11,663 bases of DNA from Loktanella sp. (lineage in GTDB: Bacteria; Pseudomonadota; Alphaproteobacteria; Rhodobacterales; Rhodobacteraceae): contig PUNR01000030.1 of assembly GCA_003551805.1 (NCBI GenBank), forward strand, positions 1 through 11,663. Direction: 5' to 3'. The position numbers and the translations under genes were made by a program. The notes beneath the pieces are model-generated. The model saw nothing but the letters and a program-made list of their open reading frames with translations. It had not been told where the DNA came from and ran no database searches. Shown piece by piece: positions 1-7,010 of this stretch. The stretch's first letter is position 1. Every line of letters starts with the position of its first letter.

Positions 1-846
1 GATGGCTTCATCCCGGTGCCGCATTGTCTGGAATACCGCGCGCAATGGCCCGGCCCGGACTATGGCCGCCGCGCCGCTGACGCCATCGAGGAAGTGATCC
101 TGCGCGAAGGCCCCGAAACCGTGGGCGCGATCGTGCTGGAGCCGATCACCGCAGGCGGTGGCGTGATCGTGCCGCCCGAAGGCTACTGGCCGCGCGTGCA
201 GGAAATCTGCCGCAAATACGATGTGCTCTTGCACATTGACGAGGTTGTCTGCGGTCTGGGTCGCACTGGCAAGTGGTTCGGCTATCAGAATTACGATATT
301 CAGCCCGATATCGTGACGATGGCGAAGGGCGTGGCCTCTGGCTATGCTGCGATTTCCTGCACCGTCACGACCGAAGCCGTGTTCGACATGTTCAAGGATG
401 ATGCCAGCGACCCCTTGGGCTATTTCCGCGATATCTCGACCTTTGGCGGCTGCACGGCGGGGCCAGCGGCAGCCATCGAAAACATGAAAATCATCGAGGA
501 AGAGGACCTGTTGGGCAATTCTGTCGCCATGGGTGCCCATCTGTCGGGTAATTTGCACGCGCTGATGGACAAGCATAAATGGATCGGTGACGTGCGCGGC
601 ATGGGGCTGTTTCAAGGCGCCGAACTGGTGACAGATCGCACCAGCAAAGACCCTGTCGACGAAAAGAAGGTCGCCGCGATTGTCGCCGATTGCATGGCGC
701 AAGGCATCATCATCGGCGCGACAAACCGGTCGCTGCCGGGCTACAACAACACGCTTTTGTTTGCCCCCGCGCTGATCGCCACCAAGGATGATCTGGACCA
801 GATCACCGATGCCGTGGATCAGGCCATCACCCGCGTACTGGGCTAG
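1..846 (+). CDS. tpa: Taurine:pyruvate aminotransferase, C-terminal part (5'-truncated)
   Basis: A class III (fold type I) PLP-dependent aminotransferase whose frame is open from base 1 to the TAG at 844-846, giving 281 visible residues. Enzymes of this family are about 460 residues, so roughly 180 N-terminal residues lie outside the window. The cofactor aspartate is in HIDEVVCGLGRTG (codon 238-240), and the Schiff-base lysine is in TMAKGVASGY (codon 325-327). The block STFGGCTAGPAAAIENM and the ending GYNNTLLFAPALIATKDDL match what I recall of Tpa proteins better than of general omega-aminotransferases. The known reaction is taurine + pyruvate to sulfoacetaldehyde + L-alanine in the cytoplasm. 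Its position before tauR and xsc, whose enzyme consumes sulfoacetaldehyde, supports the assignment. Another omega-amino acid:pyruvate transaminase is the alternative, but unlikely here. The GTG at 16 is an internal codon, not the start. Confidence 0.92.
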   Translation, partial: DGFIPVPHCLEYRAQWPGPDYGRRAADAIEEVILREGPETVGAIVLEPITAGGGVIVPPEGYWPRVQEICRKYDVLLHIDEVVCGLGRTGKWFGYQNYDIQPDIVTMAKGVASGYAAISCTVTTEAVFDMFKDDASDPLGYFRDISTFGGCTAGPAAAIENMKIIEEEDLLGNSVAMGAHLSGNLHALMDKHKWIGDVRGMGLFQGAELVTDRTSKDPVDEKKVAAIVADCMAQGIIIGATNRSLPGYNNTLLFAPALIATKDDLDQITDAVDQAITRVLG

Positions 847-860
847 ATCACGCCCTTGCC

Positions 861-903
861 TTGGCCCTGAGATAAGTCCAGTCTGGACGCATCTTAGGGC
901 CAG
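861..903. promoter_or_regulatory. 43-bp imperfect palindrome before tauR: putative TauR operator
   Basis: Two 21-bp arms (861-881 and 883-903) flank a single T at 882, and 17 of 21 positions are complementary. The dyad breaks into four ten-base half-sites: TTGGCCCTGA (861-870, plus), CTGGACTTAT (881 to 872, minus), CTGGACGCAT (883-892, plus) and CTGGCCCTAA (903 to 894, minus). Same-strand copies are 22 bp apart. CTGGCCCTAA recurs exactly before xsc at 2388-2397. The right arm covers the only likely tauR ribosome binding site (AGGG, 896-899). From memory, R. capsulatus TauR recognises CTGGACYTAA-like repeats, which fits; autoregulation is inferred. The same dyad could fold in RNA at the end of tpa, but there is no T-tract, so a classic intrinsic terminator is unlikely. 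Confidence 0.6.
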
Positions 904-906
904 CGC

Positions 907-2358
907 ATGTCGATTTCCGTCGAAACCTTTTTCCTTGATCCGGGTGCCGAAGGCACGCTGCAAGCGCGCATTCAACAGATGGTCGCGCAAGGCATCCTTG
1001 CGGGCCGGTTCCGCCCCGGTGAACGTTTACCATCGTCGCGGATGATGGCGCAGCATCTGGGCGTCAGCCGCATCACCGTGACGCTGGCCTATACCGAACT
1101 GGTGGCGGATGACTATCTGACCGCGCGCGGACGGTCGGGATATTACGTATCCGACAACGCCCCCGAACCGCCTGCCTTTACAGCAAAGCGCGTACAAACC
1201 GGCACAGTGGACTGGTCGCGTGCCATCGGGCAAAGGTTCACACCGGGCCTCAGCCTCGACAAACCTGCCGATTGGGCGAATTACCGTTATCCTTTCATCT
1301 ACGGGCAGGCGGACCGGTCACTGTTTGACACTGCCAACTGGCGGCTGTGCGCCCTGCGCGCGCTTGGCATGCGGGATTTCAAGGCGCTGACGGCAGATTA
1401 CTTTGACGGCGACGATCCGCAGCTGGTCGAATTCATCAGCCGTCAGACCCTGCCGCGCCGCGGGATCCTTGCCAACCCCGACGAAATTCTGATCACGATG
1501 GGCGCGCAGAACGCGCTTTGGCTATCTGCACAAGTCCTGCTGAACAGCCGCCGCCGTGCCGCCATCGAAGACCCTTGTTACCCCGCCCTGCGCAATATCC
1601 TGACGCAATCGCGCTGCCATCTGACGACTGTGCCTGTGGATGCAGACGGGCTGCCACCGGACGATCTGCCCGACGACATTGACGTGGTGTTCACCACCCC
1701 CAGCCACCAATGTCCGACCGCAGCGACGATGCCGATTGATCGGCGCAAGGCGCTGATAGCACGCGCCGAGGCGCAGGATTTCATCATCGTCGAAGATGAT
1801 TACGAATTCGAGATGTCGTTTCTCAAATCCCCTTCCCCGTCGCTCAAATCGCTCGATCAGCATGGGCGGGTGATTTATGTGGGCTCGTTTTCCAAATCCC
1901 TGTTTCCGGGTCTGCGGCTTGGCTATCTGGTCGGCCCCGCCCCCTTTATCCGCGAAGCGCGTGCCCTGCGTGCCACCGTGCTGCGCCACCCGCCCGGGCA
2001 TATCCAGCGGACCACCAGCTATTATCTGTCTTTAGGCCATTATGACGCGCTGATCCGCCGGATGACCCGCGCCTATCACGAACGGCGCGACATTCTGCAA
2101 ACCGCCCTGCATGCCAACGGCCTGAGCGTCGCAGGTCAAAGCACATCTGGCGGATCATCGGTCTGGGTGCGGATGCCGGATGGCACCGACACCACGACGC
2201 TTGCACAAGCCCTGCGCGAAAAGGGCGTTCTGGTCGAACCGGGTGCGCCGTTCTTTGCCGCCGACACGCCGCCGACAGAATATATGCGTCTGGCCTATTC
2301 ATCCATTCCTGCGAACAGGATCGCGGAAGGTGTACAACTGATCGCAGCCGCGTTGTGA
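907..2358 (+). CDS. tauR: TauR, MocR-family (GntR/aminotransferase) regulator of taurine genes
   Basis: A 483-residue MocR-type transcription factor. Residues about 15-88 form a GntR winged helix-turn-helix, with IQQMVAQGILAGRFRPGERL followed by SSRMMAQHLGVSRITVTLAY, then a linker. Residues about 165-483 are a fold type I aminotransferase-like effector domain. The PLP-site residues look intact: D297/D298 in VEDDYEFEM and the Schiff-base lysine K330 in VGSFSKSLFPGLRLGY. SHQCPTAATMP corresponds to the usual SHQ(F/Y)PTG motif of MocR proteins. The ATG at 907 gives the expected N-terminus and has AGGG seven bases upstream. In Rhodobacter capsulatus TauR activates tpa and xsc during growth on taurine; the same role is inferred from its position between these two genes. 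MocR proteins usually sense an amine through bound PLP. The flanking gaps both carry a shared motif that is the likely binding site, so autoregulation is plausible. Confidence 0.88.
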   Translation: MSISVETFFLDPGAEGTLQARIQQMVAQGILAGRFRPGERLPSSRMMAQHLGVSRITVTLAYTELVADDYLTARGRSGYYVSDNAPEPPAFTAKRVQTGTVDWSRAIGQRFTPGLSLDKPADWANYRYPFIYGQADRSLFDTANWRLCALRALGMRDFKALTADYFDGDDPQLVEFISRQTLPRRGILANPDEILITMGAQNALWLSAQVLLNSRRRAAIEDPCYPALRNILTQSRCHLTTVPVDADGLPPDDLPDDIDVVFTTPSHQCPTAATMPIDRRKALIARAEAQDFIIVEDDYEFEMSFLKSPSPSLKSLDQHGRVIYVGSFSKSLFPGLRLGYLVGPAPFIREARALRATVLRHPPGHIQRTTSYYLSLGHYDALIRRMTRAYHERRDILQTALHANGLSVAGQSTSGGSSVWVRMPDGTDTTTLAQALREKGVLVEPGAPFFAADTPPTEYMRLAYSSIPANRIAEGVQLIAAAL

Positions 2359-2361
2359 TCG

Positions 2362-2422
2362 CTGTTGGACTTAGGCTCGCCTGTCAACTGGCCCTAACCT
2401 GCCCTGCCTGTTGGACTTAAGG
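2362..2422 (+). promoter_or_regulatory. Three direct repeats with 23-bp period before xsc: putative TauR activator sites
   Basis: The tauR-xsc gap holds TTGGACTTAG (2365-2374), CTGGCCCTAA (2388-2397) and TTGGACTTAA (2411-2420). Their starts are exactly 23 bp apart, and all three point toward xsc. The outer copies are longer, both beginning CTGTTGGACTTA (from 2362 and 2408). The middle copy is identical to the outermost minus-strand half-site before tauR. A perfect 7-bp inverted pair CCTAACC/GGTTAGG (2393-2399 and 2421-2427) is also present. The array ends 39 bp before the xsc start codon. I infer a TauR-bound activating region driving xsc and the genes after it. I could not pick a convincing -10 element. 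Confidence 0.65.
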
Positions 2423-2448
2423 TTAGGCGCAATCTTTCCCCCTGTTTC

Positions 2449-2453
2449 AAGGA
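2449..2453 (+). promoter_or_regulatory. Ribosome binding site fixing the xsc start
   Basis: AAGGA lies eight bases before ATG 2462. The frame is open further upstream to a TTG at 2411, but that codon lies inside a putative TauR repeat and has no ribosome binding site. It would also add 17 residues unlike the known Xsc N-terminus, so ATG 2462 is preferred. Confidence 0.75.
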
Positions 2454-2461
2454 CGCCCGCG

Positions 2462-4234
2462 ATGAAAATGACCACCGAAGAAGCCTTTGTGAAAACGCTG
2501 CAATCACACGGCGTGCGCCATGCTTTCGGGATCATCGGGTCAGCCATGATGCCGATTTCCGATATCTTCCCCGCCGCTGGCATCACCTTCTGGGACTGCG
2601 CGCATGAAGGCTCCGCAGGTATGATGGCCGATGGCTATACCCGCGCCACAGGCGAGATGTCGATGATGATCGCCCAGAACGGCCCCGGCATCACCAATTT
2701 CGTCACCGCCGTCAAAACCGCCTATTGGAACCACACGCCCTGCCTGCTGGTGACACCGCAGGCCGCCAACAAGACCATTGGCCAAGGCGGGTTTCAGGAA
2801 ATGGAACAGATGAACCTGTTCAAGGATTGCGTCGCCTATCAGGAAGAGGTCCGCGACCCATCCCGCATCTGCGAAGTGCTGGCGCGTGTCATCGCCAAGG
2901 CCAAGCGCCTGTCCGGTCCCGCCCAGATCAACATCCCCCGCGATTTCTGGACGCAGGTGATCGACATCGACATCCCCGACCCGGTCGAGTTCGAAACCAG
3001 CCCCGGTGGCACCGATTCCATCGCCAAAGCCGCGCAGATGCTGTCAGAGGCGAAGTTCCCCGTAATCCTGAACGGCGCAGGCGTGGTGCTGGCCGCAGGC
3101 GGGATCGAGGCATCGCGCGTGCTGGCCGAACGACTCGATGCGCCTGTCTGTGTGGGCTATCAGCACAACGATGCATTTCCGGGCCATCATCCGCTGTTTG
3201 CAGGACCACTGGGCTATAACGGGTCCAAGGCGGGCATGGAACTGATCGCCAAGGCCGATGTCGTGCTGGCGCTGGGAACACGGCTGAACCCGTTTTCCAC
3301 CCTGCCCGGTTACGGGATCGATTACTGGCCGACACAGGCCAAGATCATTCAGGTCGATATCAACCCCGACCGGATCGGCCTGACCAAGAAAATCACCGTG
3401 GGGATCGTCGGGGATGCAGCTAAGGTCGCGCAGGGCATCACGGCGCAATTGTCCGATAGCGCAGGCGATGCTGGCAGGTCGGACCGCAAGGCGCTGATTG
3501 CGCAGACAAAATCTGCTTGGGCGCAGGAACTGACTTCGCTTGACCACGAACAGGATGATCCGGGCACCACTTGGAACGAACGCGCCCGCGCCGCGCGCCC
3601 CGACTGGATGTCACCGCGTCAGGCGTGGCGTGCGATACAGGCAGCGATGCCCGAAGATGCGATCATCAGCTCTGACATCGGCAACAATTGCGCCATCGGC
3701 AACGCCTACCCCAGCTTTCCGACAGGGCGCAAATACCTTGCCCCCGGTCTGTTCGGGCCTTGCGGTTACGGGCTACCCGCCATCATCGGGGCCAAGATCG
3801 GCCAGCCGCATGTGCCGGTGATCGGCTTTGCCGGTGACGGGGCATTCGGGATTTCCGTCAATGAACTGACCGCCATTGGCCGCGATGAATGGCCCGCGAT
3901 CACGCAGATCGTGTTCCGCAATTACCAATGGGGTGCTGAAAAGCGCAATTCGACCTTGTGGTTCGACGACAATTTCGTCGGCACCGAACTGGACATGAAA
4001 GTATCCTACGCCGGTATCGCGCAGGCCTGCGGGTTGAAAGGTGTGCAGGTCAAGACGATGGACGAACTGACCACCGCGCTGAACACCGCGATCAAGGACC
4101 AGATGGATAACAACACGACCACCTTGATCGAGGTGATCCTCAATCAGGAACTGGGCGAACCGTTCCGCCGTGACGCGATGAAAAAACCGGTCCGCGTGGC
4201 GGGCATTTCCGCGGCAGATATGGCGGCAGAGTAA
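2462..4234 (+). CDS. xsc: Sulfoacetaldehyde acetyltransferase (Xsc)
   Basis: A 590-residue thiamine diphosphate enzyme of the acetolactate-synthase superfamily, the usual length for Xsc. The start MKMTTEEAFVKTLQ and the stretch HAFGIIGSAMMPISDIFP are typical of Xsc. E49 in CAHEGSAGMMADGY is the conserved glutamate that activates the cofactor. The ThDP/Mg motif runs from G458-D459-G460 in FAGDGAFG to N487 in FRNYQWGAEKRNS. Domain order is PYR (about 5-170), central (about 190-325), PP (about 370-560). The reaction (EC 2.3.3.15) is sulfoacetaldehyde + phosphate to acetyl phosphate + sulfite, the C-S bond-cleaving step of taurine dissimilation in the cytoplasm. Upstream are tauR and a phased repeat array; two bases after its stop comes an exporter, then pta and ackA, which handle the acetyl phosphate. 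Confidence 0.96.
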   Translation: MKMTTEEAFVKTLQSHGVRHAFGIIGSAMMPISDIFPAAGITFWDCAHEGSAGMMADGYTRATGEMSMMIAQNGPGITNFVTAVKTAYWNHTPCLLVTPQAANKTIGQGGFQEMEQMNLFKDCVAYQEEVRDPSRICEVLARVIAKAKRLSGPAQINIPRDFWTQVIDIDIPDPVEFETSPGGTDSIAKAAQMLSEAKFPVILNGAGVVLAAGGIEASRVLAERLDAPVCVGYQHNDAFPGHHPLFAGPLGYNGSKAGMELIAKADVVLALGTRLNPFSTLPGYGIDYWPTQAKIIQVDINPDRIGLTKKITVGIVGDAAKVAQGITAQLSDSAGDAGRSDRKALIAQTKSAWAQELTSLDHEQDDPGTTWNERARAARPDWMSPRQAWRAIQAAMPEDAIISSDIGNNCAIGNAYPSFPTGRKYLAPGLFGPCGYGLPAIIGAKIGQPHVPVIGFAGDGAFGISVNELTAIGRDEWPAITQIVFRNYQWGAEKRNSTLWFDDNFVGTELDMKVSYAGIAQACGLKGVQVKTMDELTTALNTAIKDQMDNNTTTLIEVILNQELGEPFRRDAMKKPVRVAGISAADMAAE

Positions 4235-4236
4235 TC

Positions 4237-4980
4237 TTGCCCTTCGATCTGGGTCTTGGCACGGCGGGGCTTCTGGCTCTCGCCCTGCTGGGTGCCGCCT
4301 TTGTGCGGGGTTATTCGGGCTTTGGTTTTTCCGCGATCTTCATCGCTTTTGCGGCATTGTTCACCAACCCGTTGCCGCTGATCCCCGTCGTCTTTGCCTG
4401 CGAGATCATGATGACCGCGTTTCAGGCGCGCGGCATCCGCGGGCATATCGACTGGCGGCGGATCGCTTGGCTGATGCTGGGCGCGGCCATCGCATTGCCG
4501 TTCTCGGTCACGGTGATGCTGTCGGTGGGCGAAAACACCGCACGGCTGGTGATTTCAGGGATCATTCTGGCTATGGCGCTGATCCTGTTGTCAGGCTGGA
4601 CCCTACAACGCCGGATCGGTGCGCTGGGGCATGGCAGTGTCGGGATCGTGTCGGGCATGTGCAACAGCGCTGGCATCGGCGGTCTGCCTGTCGCGGCGTT
4701 CATGTCGGCGCAACCGATGCAGGCGGCGGCGTTTCGCGCGACGATGATCGTGTATCTGACCGCGCTTGACCTGATTACATTGCCGCTGTTGTGGATGGGC
4801 GGGCTGGTGACATGGGATACCGCGGTTGCGGCAGTGCTGGCGTTTCCGATCCTTGGCCTTGGTGTCTGGCTGGGCGGGCGGCGGTTTCTGGCGGCATCGC
4901 CTGCGGCATTCCGGAAATCTGCGGTTTTGCTCTTGCTCCTGCTGTCCACACTCGGTCTGATCAGGGCCATGGTCACATGA
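4237..4980 (+). CDS. TauE/SafE-family membrane protein, likely sulfite exporter
   Basis: A 247-residue hydrophobic protein with about eight predicted membrane segments and little else, as in the TauE/SafE (DUF81) permeases. The family's internal duplication shows as two glycine-rich motifs: FVRGYSGFGFSAIF (residues about 22-35) and GIVSGMCNSAGIGG (about 133-146). The basic loop QARGIRGHIDWRR lies between helices 2 and 3. The first possible in-frame start is TTG 4237, two bases after the xsc stop. No strong ribosome binding site precedes it (GCAGAG at best), so it probably depends on ribosomes finishing xsc. Directly after a sulfite-producing enzyme, export of sulfite across the inner membrane is the likely job; substrate specificity is inferred from context. 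I give no symbol because several unrelated exporters (TauE, TauZ, CuyZ) are used in such clusters and orthology cannot be settled here. Confidence 0.8.
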   Translation: MPFDLGLGTAGLLALALLGAAFVRGYSGFGFSAIFIAFAALFTNPLPLIPVVFACEIMMTAFQARGIRGHIDWRRIAWLMLGAAIALPFSVTVMLSVGENTARLVISGIILAMALILLSGWTLQRRIGALGHGSVGIVSGMCNSAGIGGLPVAAFMSAQPMQAAAFRATMIVYLTALDLITLPLLWMGGLVTWDTAVAAVLAFPILGLGVWLGGRRFLAASPAAFRKSAVLLLLLLSTLGLIRAMVT

Positions 4981-5930
4981 AAGGCAACGCGATGCTGGAT
5001 GATTTCCCGTTCCTGTCGAAAACCGAACCCCATTGCCCGCAAAGCCTGCTGGACCGTGCCCGCAACCTGCCGGTGCCACGTGTCGCGCTGGTCAATGCAG
5101 GCGGCGCCCACCCCTTGCAAGGCTTGCGCGAAGCGGTCGAACTGAGGCTGGCTGATCCGGTCCTGATCGGCGACACCGCCCGCATTCTGGCCACTGCGGA
5201 TGAAATCGGCTGGGACATCACCGGCCTGCCGCTGATCCATGCGCCCGGCCCCGAAGCCGCCCAAAAAGCGGCCAAGATGGCCCGCGCCGGCGAAATCGAT
5301 GCGATCATGAAAGGGCAGATCCACACCTCGGTGTTTCTGCAAGGGCTGCTGCCGTCCAGTGCCGGATTGCGCGACAAAGGCAGTTTTTGCGGCCATGTGT
5401 TCCACATGACCATGCCGGGGTCCGACAGGCCGTTATTGCTAACCGATGCAGCCCTGAACGTCGCCCCCGATGTGGCGACACGGCAGGCCTGCCTGACCCA
5501 TGCCGTGCGGCTGGCGCAGATGCTGGGCATAGCCCACCCCCGCGCCGGATTGCTGGCCCCGACCGAAGATGTCGTGCCTGCCATCCCCTCCACGGGTGAG
5601 GCGGCGATCATCGCGGCATGGGCGAAAACTGCCCTGCCCGATGCGATTGTGGAAGGGCCGATGGCGCTTGATCTGATCTTTTCGCGTGCGGCGGCAGAGG
5701 CGAAGGGCTTTGCCTCCGACGTATCCGGCAGCCCCGATATTATGCTGGTGCCCGATATTTCGTCAGGCAACGCGATTTTCAAGCTGATGTCGCTGGGCAT
5801 GGGCTGCTGTGCGGCGGGGATCGTGCTGGGCGCGAAAGTGCCGATCATCCTGACCAGCCGGTCGCAGACGGCGCAGGACCGGATCGCCTCGGCCGCTTTG
5901 GGCGTGATCGCGGCGGGGATGCGTCCATGA
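4977..5930 (+). CDS. pta: Phosphate acetyltransferase (short, phosphotransacylase type)
   Basis: A 317-residue member of the phosphate acetyl/butyryltransferase family, of the short form without the N-terminal DRTGG/P-loop parts found in E. coli Pta. It shows the family blocks IDAIMKGQIHTSVFLQGLL, LLLTDAALNVAPD (aspartate near residue 157), GPMALDLIFSRAAAEAKG and a C-terminal PDIMLVPDISSGNAIFKLM. The reaction is acetyl phosphate + CoA to acetyl-CoA + phosphate, following Xsc in the cytoplasm. ATG 4977 overlaps the exporter stop as ATGA. A second in-frame ATG at 4992 has GAAAGG (4979-4984) seven bases before it and may be the real start, which would shorten the protein by five residues. The 3' end overlaps ackA, again as ATGA. 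A phosphate butyryltransferase is the alternative by sequence, but xsc next door makes acetyl phosphate the expected substrate. Confidence 0.9.
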   Translation: MKGNAMLDDFPFLSKTEPHCPQSLLDRARNLPVPRVALVNAGGAHPLQGLREAVELRLADPVLIGDTARILATADEIGWDITGLPLIHAPGPEAAQKAAKMARAGEIDAIMKGQIHTSVFLQGLLPSSAGLRDKGSFCGHVFHMTMPGSDRPLLLTDAALNVAPDVATRQACLTHAVRLAQMLGIAHPRAGLLAPTEDVVPAIPSTGEAAIIAAWAKTALPDAIVEGPMALDLIFSRAAAEAKGFASDVSGSPDIMLVPDISSGNAIFKLMSLGMGCCAAGIVLGAKVPIILTSRSQTAQDRIASAALGVIAAGMRP

Positions 5931-6988
5931 TACTTGTCGTCAATGCCGGTTCATCCTCGATCAAGGTGGCGTTGTTCGACGCGGGCCTTGCACGGCTGGC
6001 ATCGGGCGAGGTGACAGAAATCGGCGGCGCAGGGCACCTGAAACTGGGCAAGGATAAATCACCCCTATCCGCCGCCAACCATGCCGCAGCCCTGACCGCC
6101 CTGCTGGATGCTTTGGTGGATGCCGGTCATCCGGTCACCAGCCTGACAGCCGCCGCACACCGGGTCGTACATGGCGGCGCGGCACTGACGGCCCCCGCGC
6201 TTGTGACACCCGACATCATCGCGCAGATCACCGCCTGCAATAGCCTGGCCCCGCTGCATAATCCGCATAACCTTGCAGGCATCGCCGCAATCGCGCAGGC
6301 CCTACCTGCCCTGCCCCAATTCGTCAGCTTCGACACCGCCTTTCATGCGACCAACCCCGCCATCGCCACAACCTACGCACTGCCAGCGGATGAAACGGCC
6401 AAGGGCATCCGGCGCTATGGTTTTCACGGGTTAAGCTACCAAGGCCTTGTACACAGCTTCGGCACCGCCCTGCCCGACCGCCTGCTGGCGCTGCATCTTG
6501 GCAACGGTGCGTCACTTTGCGCGATCAAGGCGGGCCAATCGGTGGCATCGTCAATGGGGTATTCGCCGCTGGACGGGCTGGTCATGGGCACACGCACGGG
6601 GGCCATAGACGGCATGGCCGTCCTGCGACTGGCCGAAGATCACGGAATTGCCGCGACAGGCAAAATCTTGAATAGCGAAAGTGGCTTGCGTGCTTTGGGC
6701 GGCACCAGCAACATGGCGGAACTGCTGGACACCGACACCGATGCGGCACGCTTTGCCGTCGATTATTTCTGCTACTGGGCCGCACGCCATGCGGGGTCCG
6801 CAATTGTCGCAATGGGCGGCGTGGATGCAGTGGCCTTCACCGGCGGGATCGGCGAAAATTCCGGCCAGATTCGTGACCGGATCATGGACCATCTGGCGTT
6901 TTTGGGTAAACTGCCCGTGCATGTGATCGCCGCTGACGAAGAACAACAGATTGCCCGCGACGCGCTGTCCCTGATGGCGCAAGTCTAG
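5927..6988 (+). CDS. ackA: Acetate kinase, short divergent form
   Basis: A 353-residue ASKHA-fold kinase of the acetate/propionate kinase family; most acetate kinases are about 400 residues. Visible family motifs are NAGSSSIK (N-terminal phosphate site), R79 in AHRVVHGG, D136 in FDTAFH, RRYGFHGLSY, H190/N193 in LHLGNGAS, R223 in GTRTG, GGIGENS, and the metal-site glutamates E338/E339 in ADEEQQIARDA. These correspond to known catalytic residues of the Methanosarcina enzyme. The usual GTRSGD(I/L/V)DP reads GTRTGAIDG here, so one normally conserved aspartate is alanine (A226). The reaction is acetyl phosphate + ADP to acetate + ATP, a route for Xsc product parallel to Pta. The ATG at 5927 overlaps the pta stop (ATGA), with GGGGA (5915-5919) seven bases upstream. 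Specificity for acetate rather than propionate or butyrate comes from context. Confidence 0.87.
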   Translation: MILVVNAGSSSIKVALFDAGLARLASGEVTEIGGAGHLKLGKDKSPLSAANHAAALTALLDALVDAGHPVTSLTAAAHRVVHGGAALTAPALVTPDIIAQITACNSLAPLHNPHNLAGIAAIAQALPALPQFVSFDTAFHATNPAIATTYALPADETAKGIRRYGFHGLSYQGLVHSFGTALPDRLLALHLGNGASLCAIKAGQSVASSMGYSPLDGLVMGTRTGAIDGMAVLRLAEDHGIAATGKILNSESGLRALGGTSNMAELLDTDTDAARFAVDYFCYWAARHAGSAIVAMGGVDAVAFTGGIGENSGQIRDRIMDHLAFLGKLPVHVIAADEEQQIARDALSLMAQV

Positions 6989-6994
6989 GCCCGC

Positions 6995-7003
6995 AAAAGG
7001 AAG
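6995..7003 (+). promoter_or_regulatory. Strong ribosome binding site for soeA
   Basis: AAAAGGAAG ends seven bases before ATG 7011, in the 22-bp ackA-soeA gap. The gap is too short for an obvious promoter or terminator, so soeA probably continues the xsc-pta-ackA transcript. Confidence 0.7.
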
Positions 7004-7010
7004 CCCGCCC

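Noticed and set aside
861..903. Intrinsic terminator for tpa.
   Set aside because: The dyad is strong but is followed by CGC and the tauR start codon rather than a T-run, and its arms are composed of a motif shared with the xsc upstream region, which favours an operator.
2411..2461. TTG at 2411 as an alternative xsc start.
   Set aside because: It lies within the third putative TauR repeat and lacks a ribosome binding site. ATG 2462 has AAGGA at eight bases and gives the characteristic MKMTTEEAF start.
4422..5405. A long open minus-strand frame (about 327 codons) across the exporter and pta.
   Set aside because: It is a shadow of GC-rich codon use in two well-recognised plus-strand genes. 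It crosses their junction, and its product has no coherent family motifs.
6978..7010. Possible TauR-like site or terminator between ackA and soeA.
   Set aside because: The reverse complement CCTAGACTTG only partly matches and includes the ackA stop codon; there is no stem-loop with a T-tract in the 22-bp gap.
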